Shown: positions 1 through 6,298, counted from the first letter of the stretch. The stretch: 14,609 nucleotides of DNA from Oscillospiraceae bacterium (GCA_029062865.1 JAIDPG010000166.1:1-14609); one strand, 5' to 3'. A program made the numbers and translations. Notes: generated by a model not told the origin, from the letters alone.

Positions 1-31
1 ATGTATAATAAAGTATATGGAGGTTGATAAA

Positions 32-925
32 ATGGAAATACGCGTTCTCAGATATTTTCTTGAAATAGCGCGTGAGGGGAATATGACCCGCGCCGCAGAA
101 ACTCTGCATATATCCCAGCCGTCGCTTTCAAAGGAAATGAAAGCGCTTGAAGAGGAACTCGGGCAGAAGCTGTTTCAACGAAACCGGAGCGGATTAAAGC
201 TCACCGACGCGGGAATGTTATTAAGACAGCGCACGGAGGACATTCTTGAAATGGTAGACAAAACCTCCGCCGAGTTCGGTGCGCTGGGCGAAATTAACGG
301 CGGCGAAATTCACATAGGCTGCGCGGAATCCGAGAATATCTGTCATCTTGCGAGGGTAATAGGAGCGTTCAGAGAAAAATATCCAATGCTCCGCTATCAC
401 CTTTCAAGCGGAAACACGGAGCAGGTCGCCGAAAAGCTTGAAAAGGGGCTGCTCGATCTCGCGTTTATCGTTGAGCCGCCTGACCTGTCGAAATACAATT
501 ATATTGAAATCCCCGTAGCCGACGTGTGGGGCGTTGTTATGCGCCGCGACAGTCCTTTGGCGCGGAAAAAGTCCGTCCGCCCCGACGATCTGTGCGGGCT
601 TCCTCTTATCTGCTCGGAACAAGCTATGCGGGTGGATATTCCGCGCTGGTGCGGCGAAAAGTCGGATATGCTGAATTTCTCGGGAACATTAAATCTTTGT
701 TACAACGGCTCGATATTCGTTAAAGAGGGACTTGGCTATATGCTCACATTTGACGGTCTTGTTGATACAAGCGAGAACAGCGGATTATGCTTTCGTCCGC
801 TTGAACCGCGGCTTGAAACGAAAATGTTCATTATCTGGAAGAAATATCAGATGTTCACGCCGATTGCGGAGCTACTACTGAAAGAATTGAAAGATTATTT
901 TTCCAAACAAGAATACGACATATAA
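32..925 (+). CDS. LysR-family transcriptional regulator
   Basis: This is a DNA-binding regulator of the LysR family, expected to bind as a dimer or tetramer and respond to a small ligand. The 297-residue length is normal for the family. Residues 4-60 form the winged helix-turn-helix, with the typical run NMTRAAETLHISQPSLSKEM at 17-36 and the wing around RNRSGLKLTDAG (50-61). Residues from about 92 form the periplasmic-binding-protein-like effector domain. I chose the ATG at 32 because GGAGG at 19-23 sits 8 bases upstream; an in-frame ATG at 17 overlaps that ribosome site and is unlikely. No divergent target gene is visible because the window begins at its 5' end, so the regulon and ligand cannot be deduced. 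It is followed by its own hairpin terminator at 972-995. The family call is secure; the specific role is unknown. Confidence 0.93.
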   Translation: MEIRVLRYFLEIAREGNMTRAAETLHISQPSLSKEMKALEEELGQKLFQRNRSGLKLTDAGMLLRQRTEDILEMVDKTSAEFGALGEINGGEIHIGCAESENICHLARVIGAFREKYPMLRYHLSSGNTEQVAEKLEKGLLDLAFIVEPPDLSKYNYIEIPVADVWGVVMRRDSPLARKKSVRPDDLCGLPLICSEQAMRVDIPRWCGEKSDMLNFSGTLNLCYNGSIFVKEGLGYMLTFDGLVDTSENSGLCFRPLEPRLETKMFIIWKKYQMFTPIAELLLKELKDYFSKQEYDI

Positions 926-927
926 AA

Positions 928-957
928 ATCACGGCAATGCTCATACATTGCCGTGAT
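928..957 (-). terminator. Rho-independent terminator for the minus-strand SLOG gene
   Basis: A perfect 12-bp stem (928-939 paired with 946-957, 6-base loop) is followed, read on the minus strand, by a TTTTTATA tract. It therefore terminates transcription from the SLOG gene ending at 1042. The U-tract overlaps the stop codon of the LysR gene. On the plus strand no T-run follows, so it acts mainly in one direction. Confidence 0.75.
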
Positions 958-971
958 CAGACTGTAGAAAT

Positions 972-1000
972 AGTTCAGCGAAAGCTGGACTTTTTCTTTA
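972..1000 (+). terminator. Rho-independent terminator of the LysR gene
   Basis: An 8-bp stem (972-979 with 984-991, one G-T pair) closes on a GAAA tetraloop and is followed by TTTTTCTTTA. It lies 47 bases after the LysR stop codon and is oriented with it. The two convergent genes thus each have their own terminator within about 70 bases. Confidence 0.8.
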
Positions 1001-1041
1001 TAATATGGTATAATAAAATAGGGTGTTATTTGATATAAATA

Positions 1042-1527
1042 TCAAGTATTTACAAGATTGATTTTTGCTTTTCCTTGCCGCTCCGCCATTCGGACAGTTT
1101 GTCCCGTACCGCTTCGTTGTTTGCCGTTGTAATAGCACACACATACGTCCGACAAGTCCACAAGCCGCTGATTTCGGAGCTTCATACATCCGTCAAAGTA
1201 ATGCTCCGAGCATATCTCGACCGTATCTGCCGCCAACAGCAGCCGTCCGAACTCTGCCTTATCGCTCTCGCTCCATTTTGCTGTCTGTTCCTCGGCGGAG
1301 CAAGGCAGAATAAGGTGCAGCTTAATATTCGGAAAGCGTTCCCGCAGCTCGATAACCACACTCTCGCACAGCATATCCCAACCTACCGCTCCGCCCGCAT
1401 AAAAGTTCGCTGCACCCTCGTCGATCAATTTAACAAGCTGTTTGATGAGGGCATTTTTTAATTTTGCCGTTTCCCTGACGTTTCTGTGCCCCGTAAAACA
1501 TACCGATTTGTTTTTCTGGATAATAAT
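1042..1527 (-). CDS. SLOG/YpsA-like (DUF1273-type) Rossmann-fold protein with non-canonical start
   Basis: This is a single-domain member of the SLOG superfamily, related to YpsA, with a predicted Rossmann-like ligand-binding fold; the biochemical role of these small proteins is not settled. Visible motifs are CFTGHR close to the N-terminus, FYAGGAVGWDMLCE, LHLILPCSAEEQTAKW, FDGCMKLRNQRLVDLSDVC, and the C-terminal GTGQTVRMAE. The TTG at 1428 would cut off CFTGHR and the first helix. The frame is open upstream to a stop at 1543-1545, and AGGAGG lies at 1531-1536 on this strand, but the frame there offers only ATA, ATT, ATT and ATC. An ATT start at 1527 (6-base spacing) or a start codon lost by mutation fits best. 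With that start the protein has 161 residues. It is transcribed away from the XRE gene, from a consensus promoter overlapped by a palindrome. Family call good; start uncertain. Confidence 0.8.
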   Translation of the reverse strand: MIIQKNKSVCFTGHRNVRETAKLKNALIKQLVKLIDEGAANFYAGGAVGWDMLCESVVIELRERFPNIKLHLILPCSAEEQTAKWSESDKAEFGRLLLAADTVEICSEHYFDGCMKLRNQRLVDLSDVCVCYYNGKQRSGTGQTVRMAERQGKAKINLVNT

Positions 1528-1544
1528 TATCCTCCTGCAGCATT

Positions 1545-1573
1545 ACTATGGTATAGCTTTATTATACCATAGT
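1545..1573. promoter_or_regulatory. Perfect inverted repeat, probable operator for the XRE regulator
   Basis: The arms ACTATGGTATA (1545-1555) and TATACCATAGT (1563-1573) are perfect reverse complements separated by 7 bases. They cover the -10 element and the expected transcription start of the SLOG gene, and lie 61 bases upstream of the XRE gene. The symmetry, position and neighbouring XRE gene suggest that this regulator binds here; that link is inferred. Neither arm is followed by a long T-run, so a terminator role is unlikely. Confidence 0.6.
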
Positions 1574-1589
1574 CTGTTATAAAAATCAA
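1561..1589 (-). promoter_or_regulatory. Sigma-A-type promoter of the SLOG gene
   Basis: On the minus strand TTGATT (plus positions 1584-1589) and a perfect TATAAT (1561-1566) are separated by exactly 17 bases. Transcription should start near 1554, about 20 bases before the AGGAGG ribosome site. The -10 box lies inside the inverted repeat at 1545-1573, so a bound repressor would block polymerase. Confidence 0.75.
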
Positions 1590-1633
1590 CCATAAGAGTT
1601 GTAATATATTCAATGGGATAGGGAGTGATAAGT

Positions 1634-1954
1634 TTGAACAGTCCGAATAATTTTTATATCGAAATGGGAAAACGTATAGTGGCTTGCCGCAAGCAGAAAA
1701 ATATCTCGCAAGAATACTTGGCGGAACAGACGGGTTTGTCGGTTCAAGCGATCTCAACAGCCGAGCGCGGAACAAAGGCTATGCGCCCGGAAAATCTTCT
1801 GAAAATTAGCCGTATTCTCGGAGTAAGCGCCGATTATCTTCTTTCGGGAGAAACGACCGAGGACAATTTGCGTGTTTCAGCCATTGCCAATAAGCTAAAA
1901 TCGCTCTCGGACGAACAAGTTCAAGCTGTCCTCGCCTTGATTGATGTGATGTAA
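1634..1954 (+). CDS. XRE-family helix-turn-helix regulator
   Basis: A small DNA-binding protein of 106 residues with an N-terminal Cro/CI-type domain at about residues 10-70: the recognition region reads SQEYLAEQTGLSVQAISTAE (25-44), followed by MRPENLLKISRILGVSADYLL (50-70), which is typical of this fold. The short C-terminal tail (LKSLSDEQVQAVLALIDVM) is the helical segment common to clostridial members. I chose the TTG start at 1634 because GGGAG at 1621-1625 lies 8 bases upstream; a GTG at 1625 overlaps that site. It probably represses the divergent SLOG gene, and perhaps itself, through the palindrome at 1545-1573. No clear promoter of its own could be picked out. The pair resembles regulator/accessory cassettes on mobile elements. 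Confidence 0.9.
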   Translation: MNSPNNFYIEMGKRIVACRKQKNISQEYLAEQTGLSVQAISTAERGTKAMRPENLLKISRILGVSADYLLSGETTEDNLRVSAIANKLKSLSDEQVQAVLALIDVM

Positions 1955-1964
1955 ATATAACAAG

Positions 1965-1997
1965 CGGCTGATTGTAATGATCAGCCGAATTTTATAA
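1965..1997 (+). terminator. Rho-independent terminator of the XRE gene
   Basis: A perfect 8-bp stem CGGCTGAT (1965-1972) / ATCAGCCG (1980-1987) with a 7-base loop is followed by AATTTTATAAT. It begins 10 bases after the XRE stop codon. Confidence 0.7.
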
Positions 1998-2102
1998 TAC
2001 AAATAACCCTTGCCTTTTTTACTGGTCAAGTTTTTTTAGGAACATTTCTATCTCAAAGTCTAGGATATTCGAAACACATATTTCTGCTCCATCCTTATAA
2101 AA

Positions 2103-2131
2103 AATGCCCTCCGCACTATGCAGAGGGCATT
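2103..2131 (-). terminator. Orphan hairpin with T-tract on the minus strand
   Basis: AATGCCCTC (2103-2111) pairs perfectly with GAGGGCATT (2123-2131), with a further GCA/TGC pairing inside the loop. Read on the minus strand it is followed by TTTTTTATAAGG, the layout of an intrinsic terminator, yet no intact minus-strand gene feeds into it. It lies just upstream of the broken recombinase and may be a leftover of the lost element. The rest of the 1998-2168 gap shows no gene. Confidence 0.5.
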
Positions 2132-2168
2132 CGTTGTCGAATATTCGGTTGTCGGTTTGTACCATTGA

Positions 2169-3417
2169 GTTGGCTCGACAGACGACGGGTATACGGGCAC
2201 TAACTTCAACCGTCCTGATTTCAAAAGAATGTTGGAAGATATAAAAGCGGGAAAGATAAGCACCGTTATTACAAAGGACTTGTCAAGATTTGGTCGAGAG
2301 CATATCCAAACAGGCGCATATATCGAGTTGGTCTTTCCGTTGTATGATGTCCGTTACATAGCCACAAACGATAACGTTGACACGGCTCGTGATGACAATG
2401 AAATGATGGCGTTCCGGAACCTTTGTAATGACCGTTATGCCCACGAGTGTTCAAAAAAGACCAAGGCAGTGATCAATTATAAAGGCAAAGCGGGGATGCA
2501 TCTCGCAAATACGCCGCCGTATGGTTACATTAAGAACCCCGAAGACACGGAAGAATGGATATTGGACGAGGCTGCCGCTACTATTGTAGCGGAGATATTC
2601 AGATTGTTTTTGAGCGGTACTGGCATTGCGAATATCGCGCGAATACTTTGCGAACGAAAAGTGCTTACTCCGCAAGCGCACAAGCAACATTACGGCATTG
2701 TCAAAGCCACGTCACCTGTTCCGAAACAGAAACAGTTCTTTGGGAATGTTGATACGGTCGGCGCAATAATTGACAACGAAGCCTATATGGGGATTACCGT
2801 CAATTTCAAAAGCCATAGTATCTCGTTTAAAAACAAGAAGCGCATCAAGAATGATAAATCCGCTCAAAAGGTGTTTGAAGACACGCACCACGCTATTGTC
2901 GATAAGGAAACTTGGAGGCTTGCACAGGGGTTGCGCAGAACGCGCCACAGACCCACCGATATGGGCGAGCTTAATATGTTATCGGGGTATCTGTATTGCG
3001 CCGATTGTGGAGCGAGAATGACGCTTATGCGGACGATAGGCAAGAAGTACGAATACTACTATTGCGGAAAGTACAGAGCCAAGTCAAATAGCAGCGAATG
3101 CACCTCACATCTTGTCCGCGCTGATGTTGTAGAAACACTGTTGTTGGAGAACATTAGAGCTATTGCAGCGTTTGTCAACGAGTATGAGGACGAGTTTGTA
3201 ACAATGGTAAGAGCAACTCCACAAACACCGAACAGAACAAGCAAATCAAGGCTTTGACCAAGAGCATTGCAAAGGCGCAGAAACGATTGGCGGAAACTGA
3301 AAATCTCAAAGCGATTTTTCTAACTTTGAGTAACCTCAAAAAATCCGCACACCAAAGCCAAATTTCGCACTTTATCGACAAAGCGGTTTTCGTAACTTTT
3401 AATTGTTTCTCGTACTA
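2169..3417 (+). pseudogene. Decayed large serine recombinase (TnpX/TndX-like)
   Basis: This is a remnant of a large serine recombinase of the kind that moves Tn4451/Tn5397-like elements. The frame opens after a TGA at 2166-2168 and immediately reads STDDGYTGTNFNRPDF, a run normally found around 50-60 residues into the protein, so the catalytic serine region at the N-terminus is gone. Next come KDLSRFGREHIQTGAYIE from the resolvase domain, the recombinase domain (IANIARILCERKVLTPQ), and a zinc ribbon (YCADCGARM, YYYCGKYRAK, SECTSH). The open frame ends at 3257 after a frameshift near 3207-3209; in another frame the coiled-coil tail continues as NKQIKALTKSIAKAQKRLAE and runs to TAA at 3415-3417, probably with a further internal deletion. 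The first ATG is at 2229. Without its nucleophile it should be inactive. No partner transposon genes or clear element ends are seen. Confidence 0.88.
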
Positions 3418-3418
3418 A

Positions 3419-3440
3419 CAGCGGACAAACAGCGGACAAA
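3419..3440. repeat. 11-bp tandem duplication
   Basis: CAGCGGACAAA occurs twice in direct succession (3419-3429 and 3430-3440), just past the end of the recombinase remnant. Its origin is unclear; it may be a scar of the lost mobile element or slippage. Confidence 0.6.
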
Positions 3441-3468
3441 AGCAAAATTCAGGAAAAATAACAATCGC

Positions 3469-3492
3469 CGAATGGCTCTATAAAGCCATTCG
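3469..3492 (-). terminator. Terminator downstream of tRNA-Leu
   Basis: CGAATGGCT (3469-3477) and AGCCATTCG (3484-3492) form a perfect 9-bp stem with a 6-base loop. On the minus strand it is 14 bases beyond the encoded CCA and is followed by GGCGATTGTTATTTTT, an imperfect T-rich tract. Confidence 0.65.
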
Positions 3493-3505
3493 ACGATACC
3501 CAAAG

Positions 3506-3592
3506 TGGTGCGAGTGACGGGACTTGAACCCACACGTCGTTTCCAACACTAGCACCTCAAGCTAGCCTGTCTGCCTATTCCAGCACACTCGC
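3506..3592 (-). tRNA. tRNA-Leu (anticodon GAG)
   Basis: Read on the minus strand, the acceptor arms GCGAGTG (3586-3592) and CACTCGC (3510-3516) pair over 7 bp, followed by discriminator A and an encoded CCA (3506-3508). The anticodon stem CTAGC/GCTAG encloses the loop TTGAGGT, giving anticodon GAG, which reads CUC and CUU leucine codons. A long class II variable arm is present (GTTG-GAAA-CGAC), as expected for leucine. The T loop is TTCAAGT; its stem has two adjacent wobble pairs at the base (GTGGG/CCCGT). The gene is 87 nucleotides including CCA. It has its own promoter and terminator and stands alone. Confidence 0.96.
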
Positions 3593-3607
3593 ATTTACGA
3601 CTTTACT

Positions 3608-3636
3608 ATTATAGCACACTTTTCGGCACTTGTCAA
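3608..3636 (-). promoter_or_regulatory. Promoter of tRNA-Leu
   Basis: On the minus strand a perfect TTGACA (plus 3631-3636) and a perfect TATAAT (3608-3613) are separated by 17 bases. The start of transcription is expected about 7 bases after the -10 box, near the 5' end of the tRNA at 3592. This is the strongest promoter seen in the window. Confidence 0.9.
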
Positions 3637-3677
3637 GGGGTTTTGAAAAATTTTTTTGAAATTTTTCTTGAGCCGTC

Positions 3678-3706
3678 TTTACAAACGTCAAAAAGTGTGC
3701 TATAAT
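3678..3706 (+). promoter_or_regulatory. Promoter reading towards the aminotransferase gene
   Basis: TTTACA (3678-3683) and TATAAT (3701-3706) are separated by 17 bases. The 16 bases AAAAGTGTGCTATAAT at 3691-3706 are identical to those of the divergent tRNA-Leu promoter (3608-3623, other strand). The predicted transcript would have a leader of about 290 bases containing the tandem repeat array before the first gene at 4004. Confidence 0.75.
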
Positions 3707-3723
3707 TATTAGAGGTTAGAGTT

Positions 3724-3924
3724 TAAGAGGCAAGAAGCAGGAGGTGGTCTCGCGGCCATTCCCCTAAGAGAAGCAAGAAGCAAGCCCCCAATCTCGCAGC
3801 CATCCCACCTAAAAGAGGCGAGAAGCAAGACCCCAATCTCGCAGCCGTTCCCCTTAAGAGAGGCAAGAAGTAAGAGTCGGTCTCGCAGCCATTCCCCCTA
3901 AGAGAGGCAAGAGGCAAGAACGCG
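3724..3924. repeat. Tandem repeat array, 44-45 bp unit, four full copies plus a partial one
   Basis: Units begin with TCTCGC at 3748, 3792, 3837 and 3881, giving periods of 44, 45 and 44 bases. A partial copy of the second half of the unit lies at 3724-3747. Each unit carries TCTCGCAGCCATTCCCC followed by a purine-rich half around AAGAGAGGCAAGAAGCAAGA. Copies differ by several substitutions. The array fills most of the leader between the promoter at 3678-3706 and the aminotransferase gene. A minus-strand open frame across it (3723-3917) only reflects the repeat and is not believed. There are no variable spacers, so it is not CRISPR. Confidence 0.88.
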
Positions 3925-4003
3925 TTTTAACCCCTTCAAAAAGGGTTCAAGATCAAAAATCAAGGCGCAGCCGCGCCATAATAACAAAAAAGAGGTAAAA
4001 AAT

Positions 4004-5191
4004 ATGCTTAAACCGTTTTCCGATAAGGTGTCGGGGCTTGCGCCCTCGGCTATCCGCGAGATCTTGAAATTCACCGCCGACCCCGAGGTCATCAGCTTCG
4101 CGGCGGGCAACCCCGCCCCCGAGGCGTTCCCCGTGGACGTCATCGGCAGGCTTTCCGCGGAGATTTTTGCCCAAGAGCCCATCAATGCTTTGCAGTATTC
4201 GGTGACAGAGGGCTATATGCCGCTCCGTAAGTGGCTTGAGGGCGATCTTCGCGCTAAGTCGATGTTCGCGGATAATGATATGGTTATAATCACCGCGGGC
4301 GCTCAGCAGGCTATCGAAACGACCGCCAAGATACTCTGCAACGAGGGCGACGTGATTTTCTGCGAGGATCCGAGCTTCATCGGTTCGCTGAACGCGTTCC
4401 GAAGCTACGGCGTGCGCCTTGTCGGACTTCCGACCGACGCCGACGGAATTCTCCCGGAGAGCTTTGAGGCGGCGCTGAAAGCCGAGCCTACCGCGAAATT
4501 CCTCTACACGATCCCGAATTTCCAGAACCCGACGGGCAACACGACCTCTCTCGAGCGCCGCAAGGCAGTCCTCGCGCTCGCGGAGAAGTACGGGCTCTAC
4601 ATACTTGAGGACAATCCCTACGGCGATCTCCGCTTCGCGGGAGAGCCCGTGCCGAGTTACAAATCGCTCGACACAAAGGGCAACGTTCTGTACGCGGGCA
4701 CGTTCTCGAAAACGCTCGCGCCGGGGCTTCGCGTGGGCTATCTCTGCGGCGAGAGCGAGCTCGTCGGCAAAGCCGTCGTGGGGCTTCAGACCAGCACCGT
4801 CCACACGAATATCTGGGCGCAGATGCTCACGTATAAGTTCGTGACAACCGTTGATTTCGGCGAGCACTTAAAGCGGCTTCAAGCGATTTATCTGAAAAAA
4901 TACACGCGTATGGCAAGCGCCCTTAAAGCGCAGATGCCCGATTGCGTAACCTATTCCGAGCCACAGGGCGGTCTGTTCATCTGGGCGACAATCCCCGAGA
5001 AATACGATATGAACGCGTTCTGCACGGAAGCTGTTCACCAAAAGGTCGCGGTAGTGCCCGGCAACGCGTTTTTGAGCGATGAGAACGCCGTTTCCCACTC
5101 GTTCCGCCTCAACTTCTCGACCCCGACGGACGAGCAAATCGACAAGGGCGTGGAAATCCTCGCGAAGTGCGCCAAGGAGTACTTCAAATAA
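4004..5191 (+). CDS. PLP-dependent aminotransferase, class I/II (2-aminoadipate/MocR-type group)
   Basis: This is a cytosolic fold-type I aminotransferase that should transfer an amino group between an amino acid and a 2-oxoacid. Its best-known relatives act on 2-aminoadipate, aromatic or branched-chain amino acids; the substrate cannot be fixed here. In the 395 residues, SFAAGNPAPEAFP (31-43) is the N-terminal substrate segment, TAGAQQAI (97-104) binds the cofactor phosphate, NPTG is at 175-178, D203 and Y206 contact the pyridine ring, K236 in TFSKTLAPGLRVGY forms the Schiff base, and R368 should bind the substrate carboxylate. Length is standard and there is no N-terminal GntR domain, so it is not a MocR regulator. 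AGAGG lies about 10 bases before the ATG. It follows the promoter at 3678-3706 and its TAA shares a base with the ATG of the next gene, so the two are probably co-transcribed. Confidence 0.92.
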   Translation: MLKPFSDKVSGLAPSAIREILKFTADPEVISFAAGNPAPEAFPVDVIGRLSAEIFAQEPINALQYSVTEGYMPLRKWLEGDLRAKSMFADNDMVIITAGAQQAIETTAKILCNEGDVIFCEDPSFIGSLNAFRSYGVRLVGLPTDADGILPESFEAALKAEPTAKFLYTIPNFQNPTGNTTSLERRKAVLALAEKYGLYILEDNPYGDLRFAGEPVPSYKSLDTKGNVLYAGTFSKTLAPGLRVGYLCGESELVGKAVVGLQTSTVHTNIWAQMLTYKFVTTVDFGEHLKRLQAIYLKKYTRMASALKAQMPDCVTYSEPQGGLFIWATIPEKYDMNAFCTEAVHQKVAVVPGNAFLSDENAVSHSFRLNFSTPTDEQIDKGVEILAKCAKEYFK

Positions 5192-5838
5192 TGAACAAAG
5201 AAGAGATTTTAGAGACCCTCAAAGCCGCGGCTGAAATCGACAAGGAGTTTAAGCTGTTCGGCGCGTCGAAGCACAAATACCGCCTCCGTGATCCGCTTTC
5301 GGTCGATTTTGTCCGAGCCGCTGAGGAAAAGTACGGCTTTACATTGCCCGAGGACTATTTCCGCTTTATAACGGAGATCGGAGACGGCGGCGCGGGAGAG
5401 GACTACGGCTTGTATTCGTTTGAGGACTTCATAACGAAGGACAAGTACCCCGCCATTGAAAAGGAACGGCAGAACCTGAAGCTCCCGTTTGAGATCCGCC
5501 CGATGACCGACGAGGACAAGGAAAACTCGGCGCTTGCGGAGGGATATTTTGAGCAAAACCGCGAAAAGTGCTTTTTCGATCTCCGCCATTCGGACGACGA
5601 TTTTGACGGCTTTACGGGCGGCTTTCTTGTAATAATGACGCGCGGCTGCCAGTACGACGTCGGCTTGGCACTGAACGGCGAGCACCGCGGGAAAGTCTTC
5701 GACATCGACTACGAGGGGGATTTCGTCATTACAGCCAACAGCTTCGAGGAATTCTACCAAAGCTGGCTCGATAAAATCTCCGATCCCGAATGGCTCAAGG
5801 CTCAAATCGAGTTTTGGGAGAATATAGGGCGGCGTTGA
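5191..5838 (+). CDS. SMI1/KNR4 (SUKH-1) family protein
   Basis: A 215-residue soluble protein of the SUKH-1 superfamily. The conserved core is visible: EEKYGFTLPEDYFRFITEIG (45-64), the glycine-rich turn GDGGAGEDYGLYSF (64-77), and the second half GFLVIMTRGCQYDVGLALNG (144-163) followed by RGKVFDID (166-173). In bacteria many members are immunity proteins that bind and neutralise polymorphic nuclease toxins; others are stand-alone and of unknown role. No toxin gene adjoins it. The ATG at 5191 shares one base with the stop codon of the aminotransferase, and AAGGAG at 5174-5179 lies inside that gene 11 bases upstream, suggesting translational coupling. An upstream in-frame start at 5167 lies inside the aminotransferase and has no better ribosome site. 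Family call is good; function in this context is open. Confidence 0.88.
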   Translation: MNKEEILETLKAAAEIDKEFKLFGASKHKYRLRDPLSVDFVRAAEEKYGFTLPEDYFRFITEIGDGGAGEDYGLYSFEDFITKDKYPAIEKERQNLKLPFEIRPMTDEDKENSALAEGYFEQNREKCFFDLRHSDDDFDGFTGGFLVIMTRGCQYDVGLALNGEHRGKVFDIDYEGDFVITANSFEEFYQSWLDKISDPEWLKAQIEFWENIGRR

Positions 5839-5863
5839 GATACCGGCAAAGTGAGCGAAAAGC

Positions 5864-5869
5864 TATAAT
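5864..5869 (+). promoter_or_regulatory. Possible -10 box upstream of the small membrane protein
   Basis: A perfect TATAAT lies 44 bases before the gene at 5913, but no recognisable -35 element is found 16-18 bases upstream. It is offered only as a candidate. Confidence 0.3.
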
Positions 5870-5912
5870 AAGTATAAGGTAACATAACATCAAAGTACAA
5901 AAGGAGAGCACA

Positions 5913-6272
5913 ATGAAAAACACTAAACACACCGACGAAGTCTCCGAAAAAGTCCGTTACACGCTTATAGAAAGGCTCGCGGAGATATTCTGCGGAGCGC
6001 TTATGGCGGCAGCTCTCTTTTTCTACCTGCGCCTTGTCTTGCAGGGCGGAGCGGCGGATATCATCGTCGTTATGATGATAGCGACGGCTGTTTACATAGC
6101 GCTTACGGGCTTGTCGGTTCACCCGGAGCTGATATCAAAACCCGAACATCTTCATAGAAACCGCAGGATATTTTTGGTGGTCAAGACCGTGCTTACCGCG
6201 CTTTTGCTGGTTGCATTGGTGATGATGACATTCCCGTCCGCTGTTGAAGTTCATTTAGCAAATTATTTATAA
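5913..6272 (+). CDS. Small membrane protein of unknown function
   Basis: I do not recognise a family for this 119-residue protein. It has a polar, charged N-terminus (about 1-25), then hydrophobic segments at about 28-45, 50-70 and 88-109, so three membrane helices are likely. A basic and polar stretch around HPELISKPEHLHRNRR (70-85) separates the second and third helices. AAGGAG at 5900-5905 lies 7 bases before the ATG, a good ribosome site. The gene ends 26 bases before trpS and could share a transcript with it. No signal sequence, enzyme motif or metal site is seen. Coding status is supported by the ribosome site and the well-formed hydrophobic pattern; function is unassigned. Confidence 0.8.
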   Translation: MKNTKHTDEVSEKVRYTLIERLAEIFCGALMAAALFFYLRLVLQGGAADIIVVMMIATAVYIALTGLSVHPELISKPEHLHRNRRIFLVVKTVLTALLLVALVMMTFPSAVEVHLANYL

Positions 6273-6298
6273 GTCCTGTTTCAAGAAAGGAACATATT

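Noticed and set aside
1030..1045. Short palindrome TTGATATAAATATCAA at the end of the SLOG gene
   Set aside because: It is AT-only apart from one pair at each end, weak as a hairpin, without a T-run, and overlaps a stop codon; it is likely chance.
1042..1428. SLOG gene starting at the TTG at 1428
   Set aside because: Upstream codons in the same frame encode the conserved CFTGHR segment and follow an AGGAGG site, so the shorter version would lose a core motif.
1065..1461. Plus-strand open frames opposite the SLOG gene
   Set aside because: They run antisense to a recognisable domain, lack family motifs and have no good ribosome site.
3500..3600. tRNA-Leu as the attachment site of the neighbouring element
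   Set aside because: No duplicate of the tRNA 3' end was found in 1-3500, and recombinases of the TnpX/TndX type do not normally use tRNA genes.
3723..3917. Minus-strand open frame with repeated peptide units across the tandem array
   Set aside because: It is only the translation of the 44-45 bp repeat. One unit length is not a multiple of three, there is no ribosome site, and it lies opposite a promoter leader.
3748..3924. CRISPR array
   Set aside because: The units are contiguous, with no unique spacers between copies, and no cas genes are present.
3953..4867. Long minus-strand open frame of 304 codons opposite the aminotransferase
   Set aside because: It is a shadow of the GC-rich codon pattern on the real gene: arginine- and glutamate-rich, no recognisable domain, and no ribosome site.
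5839..6298. T-box leader for trpS
   Set aside because: Only 26 bases separate trpS from the gene before it, and the gap before that gene shows neither a specifier loop nor the conserved T-box sequence.
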